Positions 5,969 to 7,263 of a stretch of DNA of 7,263 nucleotides are shown here, in pieces (the stretch's first letter is position 1; every line of letters begins with the position of its first letter). The stretch covers positions 1-7,263 of the forward strand of contig JBGOTP010000270.1 in assembly GCA_041476545.1 (NCBI GenBank). Reading direction: 5' to 3'. Under the pieces are notes generated by a model. That model saw only the letters and a list, made by a program, of their open reading frames with translations, ran no database searches and was not told the origin of the DNA. Position numbers and translations under genes: made by a program. The stretch comes from JBGOTP01 sp041476545. GTDB lineage: Bacteria > Acidobacteriota > Vicinamibacteria > Vicinamibacterales > CAVVIG01.

Positions 5969-7263
5969 TTAAGGTTTCTTGACCGTCACCGTGATTTCTT
6001 GCGTCGGCTTCAGATCCTTGACGTAACCGGCGCCCGTGATATCGAGAGCGTCGCTCGCGTCCATACCGCGATCCTTCATCAGCTTCACGAGCAGCGCCGC
6101 GGTCTGGCGCTGCGACTTGTAGAAGTTGGTGTACATCACGCCATTGGCAATGGTCAGCGGTGTCCATCCGAGGACATTGCGGACGTCAAGCTTCGCGCCC
6201 TGGTCGACGAGATACTGCGCGACGAGATTGAAGCCCTTGTAGGCAACCCCGTGAAGAGCCGTTTCGCCGTTGTCGTCAATCGCGTTGACGTCGAGGCCAA
6301 GCGACACGCAGTACTTCACGGCCTCGAGCGATTCCTGCTCCGTTCCGGCGTCCTCTCCCGGATTGAACTGATCGACGCCAGCCGCGAGCATGAGTGCGTT
6401 AGTGTTCTCGACGCTTGGAATCGTCGGGTCGGCGCCCATCGAGACGAGCGCTTTCATCATCTCGGGATCGATGCCCTTGGCCGCGAGCAGGAACGCCGTA
6501 GAGCCGGTCCGGTTCATCCGGTTACGATACCCGTCGCCCATCCCCGGTACCGTCATGCGCGCATTCAGATCCGCGCCGTGCGCCACCAGCAGTTTCGCAA
6601 GTTCCATGCTGGTGATCCGACCCGACTGGGGCGGGTGCGGCAGATGCCCTTCGTGCAGGCGCCGTGTGACAACCAGCTGCTGAAGAGGCGTAATGCCGCG
6701 TCCATTCGCATTCGGATTCGCGCCGCGCTCGAGGAAATACGCTGCGAGCTCCCAGTGCCCGTTCACGATCGCCAGGTAAAGCGGCGTCGTCCCGTCAGAG
6801 GCCGGCTCCTCGATCTTCGCGCCCGCATCGAGGAGCGCGCGCACTGTCTCCACATTGCCGGCGCGCGTCGCGAAGAGCAGCGGCGTAAGCCCCTCAGTGA
6901 TCGTGCGCGTGCCGTAGGACTGAACCGAGATGTCGCGGCCCTTCGGGTACACCTTCTTCAGCACGAGGGCATTCTTGCCCGCCGAAGGCTCCAGATCGTC
7001 GTCGGCACCGTCTACATATGGTTTCGGAGCGGGCGTTGCTACGGGCTTGCCATCGCCGCCCAGCCGCGCAGGCGCCGCGGACGCTCCCGGGCGCCTGGCG
7101 CGCATGTTCGAGTGCGCGTTGATGTCCGCACCCGCTTCGAGAAGGGTCTTGACCGCGGCCGTGTTGCCTTCGATTGCCGCCCACATCAGCGCAGTCTGGC
7201 CGCGTGCCTTTTCTTTCGCGTCGACTTTCGCGCCATAGGCAAGTAGCGCCTTGACGGTTTCTG
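5969..7263 (-). CDS. Ankyrin-repeat protein (5' end beyond the right edge)
   Basis: The minus-strand frame is open from the right edge to the TAA at 5969-5971, giving 430 visible residues. The ATG at 7184-7186 is internal: the 25 codons before it continue the repeat ('ETVKALLAYGAKVDAKEKA'), so the true start is outside. About seven or eight ankyrin units are visible, e.g. 'GQTALMWAAIEGNTAAVKTL', 'GLTPLLFATRAGNVETVRAL', 'GTTPLYLAIVNGHWELAAYF', 'GSTAFLLAAKGIDPEMMKAL' and 'GETALHGVAYKGFNLVAQYL'. An insertion of about 70 residues rich in Pro, Ala and Gly separates the second and third units, and a 30-residue non-repeat tail ends 'EITVTVKKP'. Ankyrin arrays bind other proteins and have no catalysis of their own. 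The downstream exported cytochrome c, 32 bases away, suggests an envelope location and a joint role, but the signal peptide would be in the missing part. Confidence 0.93.
   Translation of the reverse strand, partial: ETVKALLAYGAKVDAKEKARGQTALMWAAIEGNTAAVKTLLEAGADINAHSNMRARRPGASAAPARLGGDGKPVATPAPKPYVDGADDDLEPSAGKNALVLKKVYPKGRDISVQSYGTRTITEGLTPLLFATRAGNVETVRALLDAGAKIEEPASDGTTPLYLAIVNGHWELAAYFLERGANPNANGRGITPLQQLVVTRRLHEGHLPHPPQSGRITSMELAKLLVAHGADLNARMTVPGMGDGYRNRMNRTGSTAFLLAAKGIDPEMMKALVSMGADPTIPSVENTNALMLAAGVDQFNPGEDAGTEQESLEAVKYCVSLGLDVNAIDDNGETALHGVAYKGFNLVAQYLVDQGAKLDVRNVLGWTPLTIANGVMYTNFYKSQRQTAALLVKLMKDRGMDASDALDITGAGYVKDLKPTQEITVTVKKP

Noticed and set aside
5937..6167. N-terminal extension of the cytochrome to a start at 6167
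   Set aside because: It would overlap the end of the ankyrin gene in another frame and bury the signal peptide behind 77 residues of shadow sequence.
5999..7246. 415-codon plus-strand open frame opposite the ankyrin gene
   Set aside because: It is an Arg/His-rich antisense shadow without domains; the ankyrin repeats on the minus strand are unambiguous.

Overview
This GC-rich window looks like chromosome from a soil-type Acidobacteriota, most plausibly Vicinamibacterales-like. The assignment is an inference from gene content: a PadR-type regulator directly coupled to the start of an 'acidobacterial duplicated orphan permease' (ADOP), a CBM9-like plus DUF5916 outer-membrane protein, and a secreted ankyrin/cytochrome c pair. 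No rRNA, tRNA, CRISPR array or intact mobile element is visible.

Layout. All genes lie on the minus strand except one. From right to left on the minus strand: an ankyrin-repeat protein entering from beyond the right edge (5969-7263); a small exported monohaem cytochrome c (5472-5936); a large CBM9/DUF5916 beta-barrel protein (3068-5353); then, beyond the plus-strand gene, a DinB-like metal-binding protein (1159-1641), a PadR regulator (228-563) and the first 74 codons of an ADOP-type permease running off the left edge (1-224). The single plus-strand gene is an exported serine beta-lactamase/S12-type hydrolase (1847-2953). It converges on the DUF5916 gene, and a perfect GC-rich palindrome (3032-3060) sits between the two stop codons.

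Functional picture. PadR and the permease form one translationally coupled unit: stop and start are 3 bases apart, and a strong ribosome site lies inside the end of padR. The ankyrin and cytochrome genes are 32 bases apart and probably form an envelope-targeted redox pair. The hydrolase and DUF5916 protein are separate envelope or secreted functions. DinB appears to stand alone. Its ribosome-binding site overlaps the stop codon of a decapitated HigA/XRE-type antitoxin remnant (1651-1779), which suggests an older toxin-antitoxin/dinB arrangement destroyed by rearrangement.

Most unusual. The 595-base gap between dinB and padR contains a diverged tandem array of about 13 units of 21 bp (757-1029). 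Its GAA anchor recurs in exact 21-bp register although unit sequences differ widely. A spacing of 21 bp is both seven codons and about two turns of B-DNA, so the array could be a relic of heptapeptide coding or a helically phased protein- or DNA-bending platform upstream of the padR promoter. No complete, clearly new multi-gene system is visible; this array is the best candidate for something undescribed.
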